From contig NZ_JBEWSZ010000001.1 in NCBI RefSeq assembly GCF_040537815.1, forward strand, positions 3,720,001-3,784,000: a DNA stretch of 64,000 bases. Reading direction: 5' to 3'. Below the pieces are notes generated by a model, which was not told the origin of the DNA, searched no databases, and was given only the letters and a program-made list of their open reading frames with translations. The first letter of the stretch is position 1; each line of letters opens with the position of its first letter. Positions 40,449 to 49,832 of the stretch are shown one piece after another. Source of the DNA: Mesorhizobium shangrilense. GTDB taxonomy: Bacteria; Pseudomonadota; Alphaproteobacteria; Rhizobiales; Rhizobiaceae. The position numbers and the translations under genes were made by a program.

Positions 40449-42014
40449 TTGGCTGCCCCTGCTTCACCCACCCGGCCGGATTCGGCTCTTGTGGTGTTCA
40501 ACCGTTTCGGGCTCGGAGCACGGCCCGGCGACCTGGACAAACTCAAGGGCGATCTCAGAGGCGATCCGCGCGCTTATCTGAAGGCGGAACTCCGGCAGCC
40601 CGACATTGCCATGATCCCCTACGACGATCCGGCCTATGCCGGCTTGCTGGGGAGCACGGCTGCCATCCAGGCCAGCATGGCGGCGAGCTTCCAGCGCAAG
40701 CTCGACATGCAAGCCGGAACGCGGCAAGCAACCATGACGAATGTCGCGGCGGTGCCGCCCCCTGTAGCGCCTACCATGCCGGCCGTAGCGTCGGCCAAAC
40801 CCGCTGCGGTCGCGGAAATGCTGGCCAAGCCGACCACACTCGCGGCCGGGGCCACCAAGCCAGTTGCCCAGCCGCCTGCCGCGCCCCCGGCCCCTCCCCC
40901 GATCGAGGCACGATTGTTCCAGGCGGAAGCCCAGGCGCGCTTCGACAAGGCGCTGAAGGCCGATGTCGGGTTCGTCGAGCGCCTCGTCTACTTCTGGTCG
41001 AACCATTTTTGTGTTTCGGTGGCAAAGGACAATATCATCCGGGCCAGCGCCGGCGCCTTTGAGCGCGAGGCGATCCGCCCCTTCGTGCTCGGCCGCTTCG
41101 CCGACATGCTCTTGGCGGTGGAGCATCACCCGGCCATGCTGTTCTATCTCGACAACCAGCAATCGGTGGGTCCGAAGTCGCGCGCGGGGAACAATGGCAA
41201 GCGCGGCCTCAACGAAAACCTCGCCCGCGAAATCCTCGAATTGCACACGCTGGGCGTTGGCGGCGGCTACAGCCAGGCCGATGTCACCAGCTTTGCCCGC
41301 ATCCTGACCGGCTGGATGATCGGCGGGCGCGACGGGCACCTGGGCGAACCCGGCAATTTCGCTTTCAACGCCAACGCGCACGAGCCGAGCGATGAAGTCC
41401 TGCTGGGCAAGACCTATCCCGCCGGCGGCCAGGGGCAGGCCGAGGCAGCACTCAACGACATCGCCCGCCACCCGGCGACGGCGCAGCATATCGCCACCCA
41501 GATTGCCCGCCATTTCATCGCCGACAATCCCCCGCCGGCGGCGGTCACCCGCCTTGCCAAGGTCTTTGTCAAAAGTGATGGCGATTTGCGGGCGATGGCG
41601 GCCACGCTGATCGACATGCCGGAGGCCTGGTCGACGCCACTGGCCAAGATGCGCTCGCCATTCGACTTCATTGTCGCCATCCGAAGGGCGGCCGGCCCCG
41701 ACCCGGCGAACAACCCCAACCAGTCGCTCGGCTGGCTCAACGCGCTCGGCGAGCCGCTCTGGCAGCCACCGGGACCGAACGGCTTTGCCGACGAGGCGGA
41801 CGCCTGGGCCTCGGCGGAAGGCATGAAGATCCGTCTCGACATTGCCTGGCAGGCGGCCCGCCAGGTCAAGAACATCGGCAATCCCGACGATACGCTCAAC
41901 GCCGTCATCGGCCCCTCGGCCTCACCCGAGACGAGGCTGGCGATCGCGCAGGCCGAATCCAAGCAGCAAGGGCTGGCGATGCTGCTGATGGCGCCCGAAT
42001 TCCAGAGAAGATGA
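40449..42014 (+). CDS. DUF1800 family protein
   Basis: A 521-residue protein of the DUF1800 family, usually paired with DUF1501. The core motif block is RLVYFWSNHFCVSV and LNENLAREILELHTLGVGGGYSQADVTSFARILTGW. A proline/alanine-rich insert (about 95-155) is likely a flexible linker. The start is taken as TTG 40449, since the frame has no earlier ATG and GGAG lies ahead. These pairs are thought to act in the periplasm, but DUF1800 biochemistry is not established. No signal peptide is apparent on this protein. Confidence 0.8.
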   Translation: MAAPASPTRPDSALVVFNRFGLGARPGDLDKLKGDLRGDPRAYLKAELRQPDIAMIPYDDPAYAGLLGSTAAIQASMAASFQRKLDMQAGTRQATMTNVAAVPPPVAPTMPAVASAKPAAVAEMLAKPTTLAAGATKPVAQPPAAPPAPPPIEARLFQAEAQARFDKALKADVGFVERLVYFWSNHFCVSVAKDNIIRASAGAFEREAIRPFVLGRFADMLLAVEHHPAMLFYLDNQQSVGPKSRAGNNGKRGLNENLAREILELHTLGVGGGYSQADVTSFARILTGWMIGGRDGHLGEPGNFAFNANAHEPSDEVLLGKTYPAGGQGQAEAALNDIARHPATAQHIATQIARHFIADNPPPAAVTRLAKVFVKSDGDLRAMAATLIDMPEAWSTPLAKMRSPFDFIVAIRRAAGPDPANNPNQSLGWLNALGEPLWQPPGPNGFADEADAWASAEGMKIRLDIAWQAARQVKNIGNPDDTLNAVIGPSASPETRLAIAQAESKQQGLAMLLMAPEFQRR

Positions 42015-43282
42015 ATTCCAAGGAAGATGGTCCCAGCGGAGATGATGCGATGAGCCTGTTGTGCGAAATCCCCAATCCCTCCCGCCGCGCTGTGCTGATG
42101 ACAGGTGGCGCGCTGTTTGCCTGGGCCTACATGCCGCGCTTTGCCCGCGCCGCCAACAATCGCGATCCACGCCTGATCGTCATCGTGCTGCGCGGCGCGC
42201 TCGATGGCCTCTCGACGGTTGGCCCTGTCGGCGATCCCGACTATGCCGGCCTGCACGGCGACATCGCCCTGTCGCTGAGCGGCCCGCATGCGGCGTTGCC
42301 GCTGGACGGGTTCTTCGCTGTCAATCCGGCGATGCCGGTATTCGCGCGCCTGTTCAAGGCCAAGCAGGCCGCTGTCGTGCACGCGGCGGCGACCGGCTAC
42401 CGCGAACGCTCGCATTTCGACGGACAGGACGTGCTGGAAAGCGGCTTTGCCGGTCCCGGCCATGTCGCCACCGGCTGGCTCAACCGGGCGCTCGAAAGCC
42501 TGCCCTCAGGCGACCGCGTCGCAACGCTCGGCGGCCTCGCCGTCGGGCCATCGACGCCGCTGGTGATACGCGGTTCCGCACCCGTGCTCGGCTGGGCGCC
42601 GCAATACCTGCCGGCGCCCTCCGACACTCTGGCGGCGCGCGTGCTTGATCTCTACAGCCATCGCGACCCGGTGCTCGCCGTGGCCCTCAAAAGGGGACTC
42701 GATGCCGACAAGATGGCGCTGGGCGACAAGATGGATTCCATGAAGCCCAAGGGCGGCCTCGACAGCGCCGCCGGCATGCGACAGGCCGCACAGGGCGCGG
42801 CCAAGCTGATCGCGGCCGATGATGGACCACGGGTTGCCGCGCTCGCCTTCGATGGCTGGGACACGCATGTCAACGAAGGCGGTGCCACGGGGCGGCTCGC
42901 CAGCCTGCTCGGCGGCCTCGACGGCGCTTTCGAGGAGTTCGAAAAAGGCCTGGGCGAGCGCTGGAAGGATACGGCGATCGTCGCCATCACCGAGTTCGGC
43001 CGCACGGCCCGCATCAACGGCACGGTCGGTACGGATCATGGAACCGGCACCGTGGCGTTGCTGGCGGGCGGCGCGATCAAGGGCGGCCGCGTCATCGCCG
43101 ACTGGCCGGGCCTGAAGCCGGCCCAGCTCTACGAGCAACGCGACCTCGCGCCGACAAGCGATGTCCGGGCGGTGCTGAAAGGCCTGCTCGCCGACCAGTT
43201 CGGTCTTTCCGCCGCCGTGCTTGGCGACAAGGTGTTTCCGGAGTCCGGATCGGTCAATCCGATGCGCGATCTCATCACGTGA
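42011..43282 (+). CDS. DUF1501 family protein (Tat-exported sulfatase-like)
   Basis: A 423-residue protein with a Tat signal (SRRAVLMTGGALFAWAYMPRFARA, twin Arg near residues 25-26). DUF1501 proteins belong to the alkaline-phosphatase/sulfatase-like fold. HFDGQDVLESG and GWDTHVNEGG, then ITEFGRTARINGTVGTDHGTGT, are the usual metal and active-site regions. The start overlaps the DUF1800 stop (ATGA), so the two proteins are made together. The pair is often seen in soil bacteria, with unknown substrate. Confidence 0.84.
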   Translation: MNSKEDGPSGDDAMSLLCEIPNPSRRAVLMTGGALFAWAYMPRFARAANNRDPRLIVIVLRGALDGLSTVGPVGDPDYAGLHGDIALSLSGPHAALPLDGFFAVNPAMPVFARLFKAKQAAVVHAAATGYRERSHFDGQDVLESGFAGPGHVATGWLNRALESLPSGDRVATLGGLAVGPSTPLVIRGSAPVLGWAPQYLPAPSDTLAARVLDLYSHRDPVLAVALKRGLDADKMALGDKMDSMKPKGGLDSAAGMRQAAQGAAKLIAADDGPRVAALAFDGWDTHVNEGGATGRLASLLGGLDGAFEEFEKGLGERWKDTAIVAITEFGRTARINGTVGTDHGTGTVALLAGGAIKGGRVIADWPGLKPAQLYEQRDLAPTSDVRAVLKGLLADQFGLSAAVLGDKVFPESGSVNPMRDLIT

Positions 43283-43292
43283 AGAAGGCTGG

Positions 43293-43311
43293 CGGCGTCA
43301 CGGGGACGCCG
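43293..43311 (+). terminator. Terminator of the DUF1800-DUF1501 operon
   Basis: CGGCGTC (43293-43299) pairs with GACGCCG (43305-43311) and is followed by TCTTTGG, ten bases after the DUF1501 stop. It sits between convergent genes. Confidence 0.5.
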
Positions 43312-43356
43312 TCTTTGGCGGAAGCGCTGAGATAGCTTCGGAGCGGATGCCGAGCT

Positions 43357-43620
43357 CTAGTAGCGGTGGTGCCAGCGGTGGTAGTGGTAGTGCCGGTATC
43401 CGGGATGGTAGTAACGATACGGCCGGACTATCACGCGGTGGTTGGGCACACAATTCCCCCACCGGTTCACGTGCCAGCCAGGGCCGCATCTCCAGCCGAC
43501 GCTTTCGATCGGCAACGGGGCGGCGCTGGGCTTTGCCATGGGCAGCGCCTGCGAGCCGACGCTCGACAGCATCAATGTGCCAGCGGCGGTAGCAATGGGT
43601 AGAATGTATCTGGTGAGCAT
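43357..43620 (-). CDS. GCG-CRPN type exported small protein, copy 2
   Basis: An 87-residue secreted protein with a signal peptide (ILPIATAAGTLMLSSVGSQA), the RCGPGWHVNRWGNCVPNHRV motif and a tyrosine/histidine-rich tail (YRYYHPGYRHYHYHRWHHRY). ATG 43620 follows GGAGG by eight bases. It is convergent with the DUF1501 gene and is clearly related to the protein at 40063-40335, so two such genes bracket the operon. Confidence 0.66.
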   Translation of the reverse strand: MLTRYILPIATAAGTLMLSSVGSQALPMAKPSAAPLPIESVGWRCGPGWHVNRWGNCVPNHRVIVRPYRYYHPGYRHYHYHRWHHRY

Positions 43621-43707
43621 GATCGTGTCCTCCATGGTTCACATCCCGGAGAACAATATACCACCCAGCCGGCTGGATGCCGGGTGAATGGTACGATCAC
43701 ATATTCG

Positions 43708-45285
43708 TCAGCGGGCAGCGCTCTCGCCGAGCGTGGCCACGGTCTTCAAGGCGCCGTCGAGCATGTCGCCCTTCTCGTCCTTCAGCGCCGCCTCGCGCAG
43801 GCGTCGGATCCAGTCGGCGGCGTCGGGGCGGCCCTTGAGCAGATCGAGCGCGGACAGCACCCGGTCGAATTTCGACTGTGCCCGGACGTGGGTGTCGCTG
43901 TAGCCCTTGATCAGCCGGCGGCAGTTGAGGATTTCGACGGCGAGCGCATAGTCTTGCCCAACATAGCCAAGCGCCAGCGCATACCAACGCTCCAGATGTG
44001 CGACCTCGACCTTGTGGCGCAGCAGGCCGCGGCGCCAGCGGCGCAAACCGCCGATGAACCAAAGTGCTGCGAAGCCGGCGAAACTGTCGGTGCGGATGCG
44101 GCGGCCATGGTTGATGCGGCGGTCGAGGAAAGCGGCGAGCTTCGGCCGGCTCTCGATGTAGCTGCCGAGCCCCGCCGGCAGCGTGCCGCAGAATTCCTCG
44201 ATGCGCGGATGGAAATACTCGGTCACCTGCAGGATCGAGCCGTCCTTGACGCCGACCTCGCGGCGCACCCGCTTGTCACGCGTCGAGCGCGTCTTCAGAT
44301 CTGCGACGCGGATCATGTCGTCATAGCACATGGCGTTGGCCAGATGCTTCGCGGCGGCGATGGACAACGCATAGGCGTGGTCGGCGTGGTCCAGCGCGAC
44401 GGCCTTGTCCAGACGGTCGAGATATTCGCGCCCGTAGGCGATGTCCTGATAGTCGACGACCTTCCTCAGGCCCCTGAGCGCCATGTCGCGCACGGCCACA
44501 GGCATGACGTCGATGTGGGCGGCCAGGGCCTGCCAGCGCTGCATCAGGTTTTGCGGTCCACTGACGTTCGACCCCGGGGCGGAATCGCCAATCGTTGGCT
44601 CTGCCACCCTTGGCGCCGGCACCGTCGTACCTCGTGCGCGATCATAGGCGGCACCGAAGGCGGCAAGGCTTGCCTTGACGCCCCGGCCGCCGGCGCTGAC
44701 CGCCTGCTCGTAGCTTTCGCGGGTGAATGGCAAGGCGTCGGAACCCGCCAGCGCGCCAAGCAGGCTGGCCGAGATCATCGAGCCATTGTCGGCGGCGATC
44801 TTCTCCATGTCGAAGGCAATGAAGCGCTTCGATGCGGCTTGCGCCGTCGCATGCACCTTGGACGACGAGGCCCGTCCGTCGCCCGGCTCGATCTTTTCCG
44901 ACACGGCGGCGATGCGGTGCGACGAGGCGATCAGCGTGGTGCGCTCGGGCGTGACGAAGCCACGGATGATGGCGCGGCCGGCTTCCATCAACTCGGCAGC
45001 GATCAATATGTCGACGTCGCCCTGCGATGGCGACAGCGCGAACACCGGCAAGCGGCCCGTGTCTCGGGCCATCTCGACATAATAGATGGTGGCGCCGGTG
45101 CGCTGGGCGACGCCGGCTACCGAAGTCGATTGCGCGACATAGCCATTGCGCTCGGCGACGTCGGTGATCCAGTCGGCCAGCACGCCGCCGCCCTGGCCGC
45201 CGACCGCCAGCACGGCAAGCTTGATGACGCGCTCGTCGTCCTGAGCCCCGGCACGGGGGCGAAATGGGGGGACAGCGTCAAGCAT
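43708..45285 (-). CDS. iorB: Indolepyruvate ferredoxin oxidoreductase, beta-type subunit with C-terminal extension
   Basis: A 525-residue subunit. The N-terminal about 200 residues are the gamma/beta-type domain of 2-oxoacid:ferredoxin oxidoreductases (VLAVGGQGGGVLADWI, SVAGVAQRTGATIYYVEM). The C-terminal about 300 residues are a helical extension found in the aerobic, large-size IorB forms (DUF6537-like). It partners IorA, whose gene overlaps it by eight bases upstream. The enzyme oxidatively decarboxylates aryl pyruvates such as indolepyruvate to aryl-acetyl-CoA. Confidence 0.82.
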   Translation of the reverse strand: MLDAVPPFRPRAGAQDDERVIKLAVLAVGGQGGGVLADWITDVAERNGYVAQSTSVAGVAQRTGATIYYVEMARDTGRLPVFALSPSQGDVDILIAAELMEAGRAIIRGFVTPERTTLIASSHRIAAVSEKIEPGDGRASSSKVHATAQAASKRFIAFDMEKIAADNGSMISASLLGALAGSDALPFTRESYEQAVSAGGRGVKASLAAFGAAYDRARGTTVPAPRVAEPTIGDSAPGSNVSGPQNLMQRWQALAAHIDVMPVAVRDMALRGLRKVVDYQDIAYGREYLDRLDKAVALDHADHAYALSIAAAKHLANAMCYDDMIRVADLKTRSTRDKRVRREVGVKDGSILQVTEYFHPRIEEFCGTLPAGLGSYIESRPKLAAFLDRRINHGRRIRTDSFAGFAALWFIGGLRRWRRGLLRHKVEVAHLERWYALALGYVGQDYALAVEILNCRRLIKGYSDTHVRAQSKFDRVLSALDLLKGRPDAADWIRRLREAALKDEKGDMLDGALKTVATLGESAAR

Positions 45286-47431
45286 TGGCGAAGGTCAGGC
45301 GCCGGCTTTCGCGGCGGCGCTGCAACAGGCTGATGGTGGCGCGGCGCGCGGATTCCAGGAAGCGGTCCCAGCCACTTGGATTGTGCACGACATCGGCGCG
45401 GTAGAAGGACGGGCACAGCACCGCCGCATCGGCGACCTCGCCGCAATTGCCGCAGCCGACGCAGCTCTGGTCGATGTGGGCCACCGGATCGTCGCGCAAG
45501 GGATCGTCGAGCGACTTCACCGACAGCGACGGGCAGCCGGACAGCCGCATGCAGGCATGGTCGCCGGTGCAGATGTCCTCGTCGACGCCGAATTTCGGTT
45601 TTACCACCCGCTCGCCGCCCTTGATCGCCTTGTCGACGAGCGGCTTTTCGCGGCGCTGCCGGTTGAGCATGCATTCGGACGAGGCGACGATGACCTTCGG
45701 CCCTTTCTCCTCGGTCGTCAGCGCCTCGCGCAGCGTGTCCTGCATCTTGGTGACGTCATAGGTGCGGTCGACATGGCGCAGCCATTTGACGCCCATGCCC
45801 TTCACCGCTTCGGTGATCGGATGTTTCGTCGACTTGGTCTTGTTGCCCGCGCGCGATGACAGGATGTCCTGCCCACCAGTGGCGGCCGAGTAGAAATTGT
45901 CGACGATGACGATGACGCCGTCATTCTTGTTGAACACCGCATTGCCGATCGAGGAGGTCAGGCCGTTGTGCCAGAAGCCACCATCGCCGACGAAGGAGAT
46001 CGAGCGGCGCTTGGCATCGGGCGAATTGAACGCCGAGGCCGAGGCCGGCCCCAGACCGTAGCCCATGGTGGTGGCGCCGAGTTCGAAGGGCGGCATGATC
46101 GAGAACAGATGGCAGCCGATGTCGGAGGCGATCTGGTGCTTGCCGAGTTCCTGCTCGATCAGTTTTGTGGCGGCAAAGATCGGCCGTTCCGGGCAGCCGA
46201 TGCAGAAACCCGGCGGGCGGCCCGGCACGACATTGATCAAGTCGGCGGTGTCGACGCCGTCGCCGACCTTGTTGGGCGCGCGCACCTCGCCCGGCAGCAG
46301 ATGCGGCGCCTCGGCACGCAGGAAGGCGCCGATGCCGTCAAGCATGACCTGGCCAGTGTATTCGCCGGCCATCGGCAGATGCTCCTTGCCGACCAGCCTG
46401 GTTCCGCGCCCCGCCTTGTGCAGCATCGAGGCAAAGGCCTGTTCGATGTAATTGGGCTGGCCTTCCTCGACGACGAGCACGGACTGCTTGCCCTCGCAGA
46501 AGGACAGGAATTCGTCGTCGATCAGCGGATAGACGGCGTTGAGCACGTAGAGCGGCACATCGGTGTCGCCATAGGTGTCGGCAAGGCCGAGGCGCTGCAG
46601 CGCGCGGATGACCGAATTGTACATGCCGCCCTGCATGACGATGCCGACCGAGCCATGGTCCGACCCGAAGAATTCGTTGATCTTGTTCTGGCGGATGAAA
46701 TCGACCGCCGCCGGCCAGCGCTTCTGCACCTTTTCCTTCTCATGCAGGAAGGAAGCGGGCGGCAGCACGATGCGGCCGGTGTCGCGGCGCGGCGCGTCGA
46801 GAGCATCGGCCACGGTCATCGGCGGCCGCTTGTTGTCCTTGGCGATGAAATGGCCATGGACATGGCAGCAGCGGATGCGCACCTGCAGCATCACCGGCGT
46901 GTTGGAAATCTCGGACAGCTCGAAGCCGTCCTCCACCGCCTTGACGATCGACGGCAGATTGGGGCGCGGGTCGAGCAGCCAGACCTGGCTCTTCATCGCG
47001 AAGGCGTGACTGCGCTCCTGCATGATCGAGGAGCCCTCGCCATAGTCCTCGCCGACGATGATCAGCGCGCCGCCGGTGACGCCGCCGGAAGCGAGATTGG
47101 CGAGCGCATCGGAGGCAACGTTGGTGCCGACCGTCGACTTGAAGGTTGCCGCGCCACGGATCGGGTAGTGCACTGACGCGGCCAGCATGGCGGTGGCAGT
47201 GGCTTCCGAGGCGCTGGCCTCGAAATGCACGCCGAGTTCGCCCAGGATGTCCTGTGCATCGGCCAGCACGTCCATCAGATGGCTGATCGGCGCGCCCTGA
47301 TAGCCGCCGACATAGCCGACGCCGCATTGCAGCAGCGCCTTGGTGATGGCGAGGATGCCCTCGCCGGCAAATTCCTCGCCGGCGCCGAGCCTCAGCTTTT
47401 CGACTTCCTTGGCAAAAGACCGTTCGGCCAT
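45278..47431 (-). CDS. iorA: Indolepyruvate ferredoxin oxidoreductase, alpha subunit
   Basis: A 717-residue thiamine-pyrophosphate enzyme. The N-terminal pyrimidine-binding domain (GEGILAITKALLQCGVGYVGGYQGAPISH) and the TPP-binding GDGGFWHNGLTSSIGNAV are clear. The C-terminal part carries iron-sulfur cysteines (DICTGDHACMRLSGCP, SCVGCGNCGEV). ATG 47431 is used because AAGGAGG precedes it. It acts in the cytoplasm on the keto acids of aromatic amino acids, with ferredoxin as acceptor. A MarR regulator lies 45 bases upstream on the same strand. Confidence 0.87.
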   Translation of the reverse strand: MAERSFAKEVEKLRLGAGEEFAGEGILAITKALLQCGVGYVGGYQGAPISHLMDVLADAQDILGELGVHFEASASEATATAMLAASVHYPIRGAATFKSTVGTNVASDALANLASGGVTGGALIIVGEDYGEGSSIMQERSHAFAMKSQVWLLDPRPNLPSIVKAVEDGFELSEISNTPVMLQVRIRCCHVHGHFIAKDNKRPPMTVADALDAPRRDTGRIVLPPASFLHEKEKVQKRWPAAVDFIRQNKINEFFGSDHGSVGIVMQGGMYNSVIRALQRLGLADTYGDTDVPLYVLNAVYPLIDDEFLSFCEGKQSVLVVEEGQPNYIEQAFASMLHKAGRGTRLVGKEHLPMAGEYTGQVMLDGIGAFLRAEAPHLLPGEVRAPNKVGDGVDTADLINVVPGRPPGFCIGCPERPIFAATKLIEQELGKHQIASDIGCHLFSIMPPFELGATTMGYGLGPASASAFNSPDAKRRSISFVGDGGFWHNGLTSSIGNAVFNKNDGVIVIVDNFYSAATGGQDILSSRAGNKTKSTKHPITEAVKGMGVKWLRHVDRTYDVTKMQDTLREALTTEEKGPKVIVASSECMLNRQRREKPLVDKAIKGGERVVKPKFGVDEDICTGDHACMRLSGCPSLSVKSLDDPLRDDPVAHIDQSCVGCGNCGEVADAAVLCPSFYRADVVHNPSGWDRFLESARRATISLLQRRRESRRLTFANA

Positions 47432-47476
47432 GGCGGCCTCCTTCCGTTGCCGCCGGACAGCCGGCGGCGCGTACAT

Positions 47477-47959
47477 CTAGATGTCGTGCTTGCGAATGTT
47501 CTTCAGCATCTTCAAAAGCGTGGCGATCAACGCCGCATATTCGGCATCGTCGACATCGTCGAACATGGCCTCGAACGCATCATGCATGGCGGGCCAGGCG
47601 CGGGTGAACTCGGCGCGGCCATCGTCGGTCAGGAACACGTGGCGGATGCGGCTGTCGGTGACGCCCTGTTCGCGCCGCACAAGGCCCTGGCCCTCCAGCG
47701 TGTCGAGCGTGCGGCTCAAGGTCGACTGCTCGATCACCGTATAGACCGAGAGATCGTTGACGGTGACGCCATCGGTGACCGACAGCACGGCAAGCGTGCG
47801 CACCTGCGGAATGGTCAGGCCCTGCTTGCGGAAATCGTCGCGCAAGGTGGCGTTGTAGCGGCCCATGATGCGGTTCATCAGGTAGGGCGCGAATTGCTGC
47901 AGGCCGATCTGCCCCAAGGTCGAGATGCGCTGGCGCTTTTCCGGAACCTTCTGTTCCAT
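47477..47959 (-). CDS. MarR-family transcriptional regulator
   Basis: A 160-residue winged-helix regulator (TIPQVRTLAVLSVTDGVTVNDLSVYTVIEQSTLSRTLDTLEGQGLVRREQGVTDSR). ATG 47959 follows GGGAGG and overlaps the stop of the upstream flavoprotein gene (TGATG). It lies between a flavoprotein and iorAB and probably responds to an aromatic acid or CoA ester. Confidence 0.84.
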   Translation of the reverse strand: MEQKVPEKRQRISTLGQIGLQQFAPYLMNRIMGRYNATLRDDFRKQGLTIPQVRTLAVLSVTDGVTVNDLSVYTVIEQSTLSRTLDTLEGQGLVRREQGVTDSRIRHVFLTDDGRAEFTRAWPAMHDAFEAMFDDVDDAEYAALIATLLKMLKNIRKHDI

Positions 47960-49530
47960 CACAGCCTCCCCGCCAGAAGAAAGCCGGAGCCGCCGCCGAG
48001 ACCCGCACCCGGATGGGTCGAGGCGCCGATATGGTAGAGGCCCTTGATCCCGGTCTGGTGGTTGCGGCTGGTCTTGAACGGGCGCCACAGGAACGACTGG
48101 TCGATGGTCGAGGAGCCGCCATAAGGGTCGCCGCCGACCAGATTGATGTTCATCGCTTCGAGATCAGCCGGCGAATAGGCGCGGCGCGCGATCACGCTGC
48201 CCTTGAAACCGTCGATATGGCTGGCGAGGATGGCCTCGGCACGATCGGCATAGGCTTCGCGCAGCGCGTCCGTCCATTGCCCGTCAGCCGGCGCCTGCAG
48301 CTTGCCGGCGGCATCGCCCTTGATGTGGCGGGGCGCCTCGGGCAGTTGCAGCCACAGGATGGCCTTGCCCTCCGGGCAGCGCGACGGGTCAAGCGCGTGC
48401 GGCTGGCCGACACAGATGGTCGGCACCTCCGGCAGCATGCCACGCACCGCCTCGTTGCAGGCTTTCGAGACGCCATCAAGGCCCGGCGTCAGATGCAGCA
48501 GCGCAACCTTGTCGAGGCCTTCGCCGCGCCATGCCGGTGGCTTGTCCAGGGCATAGTGGATCTGGAAATTGCCCTTGCCGTAGCGGTATTTCCGCGTCGC
48601 CTCGACATCGTCCTTGGGAGCATCGCTGCCCAGCAGCCGGCCATAAAGCTGTGTCGGCGTGACCGAGCAGATGACGCTCTTCTTCGCATGGACCGTTTCG
48701 CCCGAGGCCAGCCGCACACCGGTGGCACGGCCTCCTGTCTGGATGATGGAAGCAACATCGGCTTCGGTGGAGATGACGCCGCCGCGCTCGATGATCAACG
48801 CCTCGAAGGCTGCCAGCAGGTTCTTCGCCCCGCCCTTGACGATTGGCGCCCCAGCCGCCTCCAGCGCGTAAGCGATCACCTTGGCGATCTGGCCGGAGAA
48901 CGCATCTTCCGAACCAAGCCCGGCATGCAGTACCCAGGGCGCCCAGAGCGCGCGGACGGTTTCGGACTGGTAGGTGCTTTCCAGCCAGCCGCGCGCCGGC
49001 ACCAGCGCTTCGCCGAGAAAGGCGGCAAGGCCACGCGGGCCGCGCCGCCAGGCATCGCCGGCCAGCAGCTTTGCCGTCGGATAGGACCACAGGCTGCCGC
49101 CGAGCAGACCGAACAGCAGGCCGGCATTGCGCTCGATGCTGCCGACATCGCTTGCGTGGCTATCGCCGTCGCCTGCGGCGATAGCATTGAGCGCGGCAAT
49201 GTTGGCTGCACGGTCGGTGCGCAGTACGGCATGGCTGCCGTCTGGGCGCAGCACGCCGGTCGGCGTGCCGGTATGGCAGAACTCCAACCCATGCCGGGCG
49301 AGGTCGGCGCCCAGTGCGGCAAAGGCCGGCGAGGTGATGAACAGCACGAAGGTCGTCGCCATCACGTCGTGGACAAAGCCGGGCGCGGTGATCTCCTCGG
49401 TGCGCATGCAGCCGCCGATGCGGTCGTTGCGCTCCAGCACGAGCACCTTCGCCCCCTTGCCGCCGAGCATCGCCGCGCAGACCAGCGCATTGATGCCGCT
49501 GCCGACGATGATGTGATCGGGGGCGGTCAT
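47959..49530 (-). CDS. Phytoene-dehydrogenase-like FAD oxidoreductase, copy 1
   Basis: A 523-residue flavoprotein of the CrtI/PYROXD2 type. FAD motif at the N-terminus (HIIVGSGINALVCAAMLG, VLVLERNDRIGG) and the C-terminal closure (GLYHIGASTHPGAGLGGGSGFLLAGRL). It overlaps the MarR gene. It is a diverged paralogue of 50744-52318. There are no carotenoid genes here, so an aromatic or amino-compound substrate is more likely. Confidence 0.8.
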   Translation of the reverse strand: MTAPDHIIVGSGINALVCAAMLGGKGAKVLVLERNDRIGGCMRTEEITAPGFVHDVMATTFVLFITSPAFAALGADLARHGLEFCHTGTPTGVLRPDGSHAVLRTDRAANIAALNAIAAGDGDSHASDVGSIERNAGLLFGLLGGSLWSYPTAKLLAGDAWRRGPRGLAAFLGEALVPARGWLESTYQSETVRALWAPWVLHAGLGSEDAFSGQIAKVIAYALEAAGAPIVKGGAKNLLAAFEALIIERGGVISTEADVASIIQTGGRATGVRLASGETVHAKKSVICSVTPTQLYGRLLGSDAPKDDVEATRKYRYGKGNFQIHYALDKPPAWRGEGLDKVALLHLTPGLDGVSKACNEAVRGMLPEVPTICVGQPHALDPSRCPEGKAILWLQLPEAPRHIKGDAAGKLQAPADGQWTDALREAYADRAEAILASHIDGFKGSVIARRAYSPADLEAMNINLVGGDPYGGSSTIDQSFLWRPFKTSRNHQTGIKGLYHIGASTHPGAGLGGGSGFLLAGRL

Positions 49531-49573
49531 TGGCGGTTTCCTGCGGGCAGCGGGTAGGCTTGCGAGGTCAGCC

Positions 49574-49747
49574 CTCTACGGCGCCCCCCTCTGCCCTGCC
49601 GGACACCTCCCCCACGACGGGGGAGATTGGCCGTTATAACCGCTTTCGCCAATCTACGACGTTGCAGGAATGAGTGGGGCGCCAAAGCTGCCGATCTCCC
49701 CCCTGGGGGGGTAGATGTCCGGCAGGACAGAGGAGGGCGCCGTAGAG
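49574..49747. repeat. Palindromic intergenic element, type A, copy 1
   Basis: An about 174-base inverted repeat: CTCTACGGCGCC (49574-49585) opens and GGCGCCGTAGAG (49736-49747) closes it. Inside are CTGCCGGACA...CTCCCCC, its inverted partner, and smaller hairpins. It closely resembles the element at 62926-63086 and lies in the gap between two genes. It is non-coding. Confidence 0.72.
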
Positions 49748-49832
49748 CGCTGGCGCTATTAGGCTGCCATCCCTCACCCATCATCACGACATTGCTTGCG
49801 CGCATGATCTTCTCCCGAAGACCCACTTCGCT

